DNA from: an uncultured Paracoccaceae bacterium
GTDB lineage: Bacteria; Pseudomonadota; Alphaproteobacteria; Rhodobacterales; Rhodobacteraceae
Assembly: GCA_937900975.1 (NCBI GenBank)
Contig: CALCPC010000764.1
Coordinates: forward strand, 1-6,366
Length of the DNA stretch: 6,366 nt
Direction: 5' to 3'
Positions 6,365 through 6,366 of the stretch are shown in pieces. Position 1 is the first letter of the stretch. Each line of letters starts with the position of its first letter. The position numbers and the translations under genes are program-made. Under the pieces are notes generated by a model. The model saw only the letters and a list, made by a program, of their open reading frames with translations. It was not told where the DNA came from and made no database searches.

Positions 6365-6366
6365 GG

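Overview
This is a 6.4 kb window from a GC-rich bacterial genome. Its main content is a compact histidine-utilisation (hut) operon on the minus strand. One unrelated cell-wall gene lies on the plus strand at the left edge. The high GC content, the hut gene order and the protein sequences suggest an alphaproteobacterium, most likely of the Rhodobacterales/Rhodobacteraceae type. That placement is inferred from general familiarity and was not tested by a search.

Layout, left to right: positions 1-110 are an upstream region with no recognisable gene. Positions 111-896 (+) encode a small YkuD-fold L,D-transpeptidase lipoprotein of the YcbB/LdtD catalytic type. Positions 897-1101 are a convergent intergenic region of GC-rich inverted repeats with no strong intrinsic terminator. 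Positions 1102-6279 (-) hold four genes transcribed in the order hutI-hutH-hutG-hutU. Positions 6280-6366 carry the hutI leader and a convincing promoter. It has a perfect TTGACA -35 box, a 16 bp spacer and a CATAAG -10 box. A TGTNTANACA imperfect palindrome of the HutC/GntR operator type lies between and over these boxes.

Together the genes encode histidine ammonia-lyase (HutH: histidine to urocanate), urocanate hydratase (HutU: urocanate to imidazolonepropionate), imidazolonepropionase (HutI: to N-formimino-L-glutamate) and an N-formylglutamate amidohydrolase (HutG: to glutamate plus formate). Because HutG is the formylglutamate type and not the arginase-like formiminoglutamase, the pathway needs a formiminoglutamate deiminase (HutF). 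HutF is not in the window and is expected elsewhere, perhaps just beyond the right edge together with the HutC repressor.

All three junctions inside the operon are identical 4-base ATGA stop/start overlaps, which implies strong translational coupling. I see no mobile element, CRISPR array, RNA gene or clearly novel system. The points most worth checking are the promoter/operator layout, the uniform ATGA coupling, a substitution in a conserved HutH motif, a T6G5 tract at the hutI-hutH junction, and the minimal lipoprotein form of the transpeptidase.
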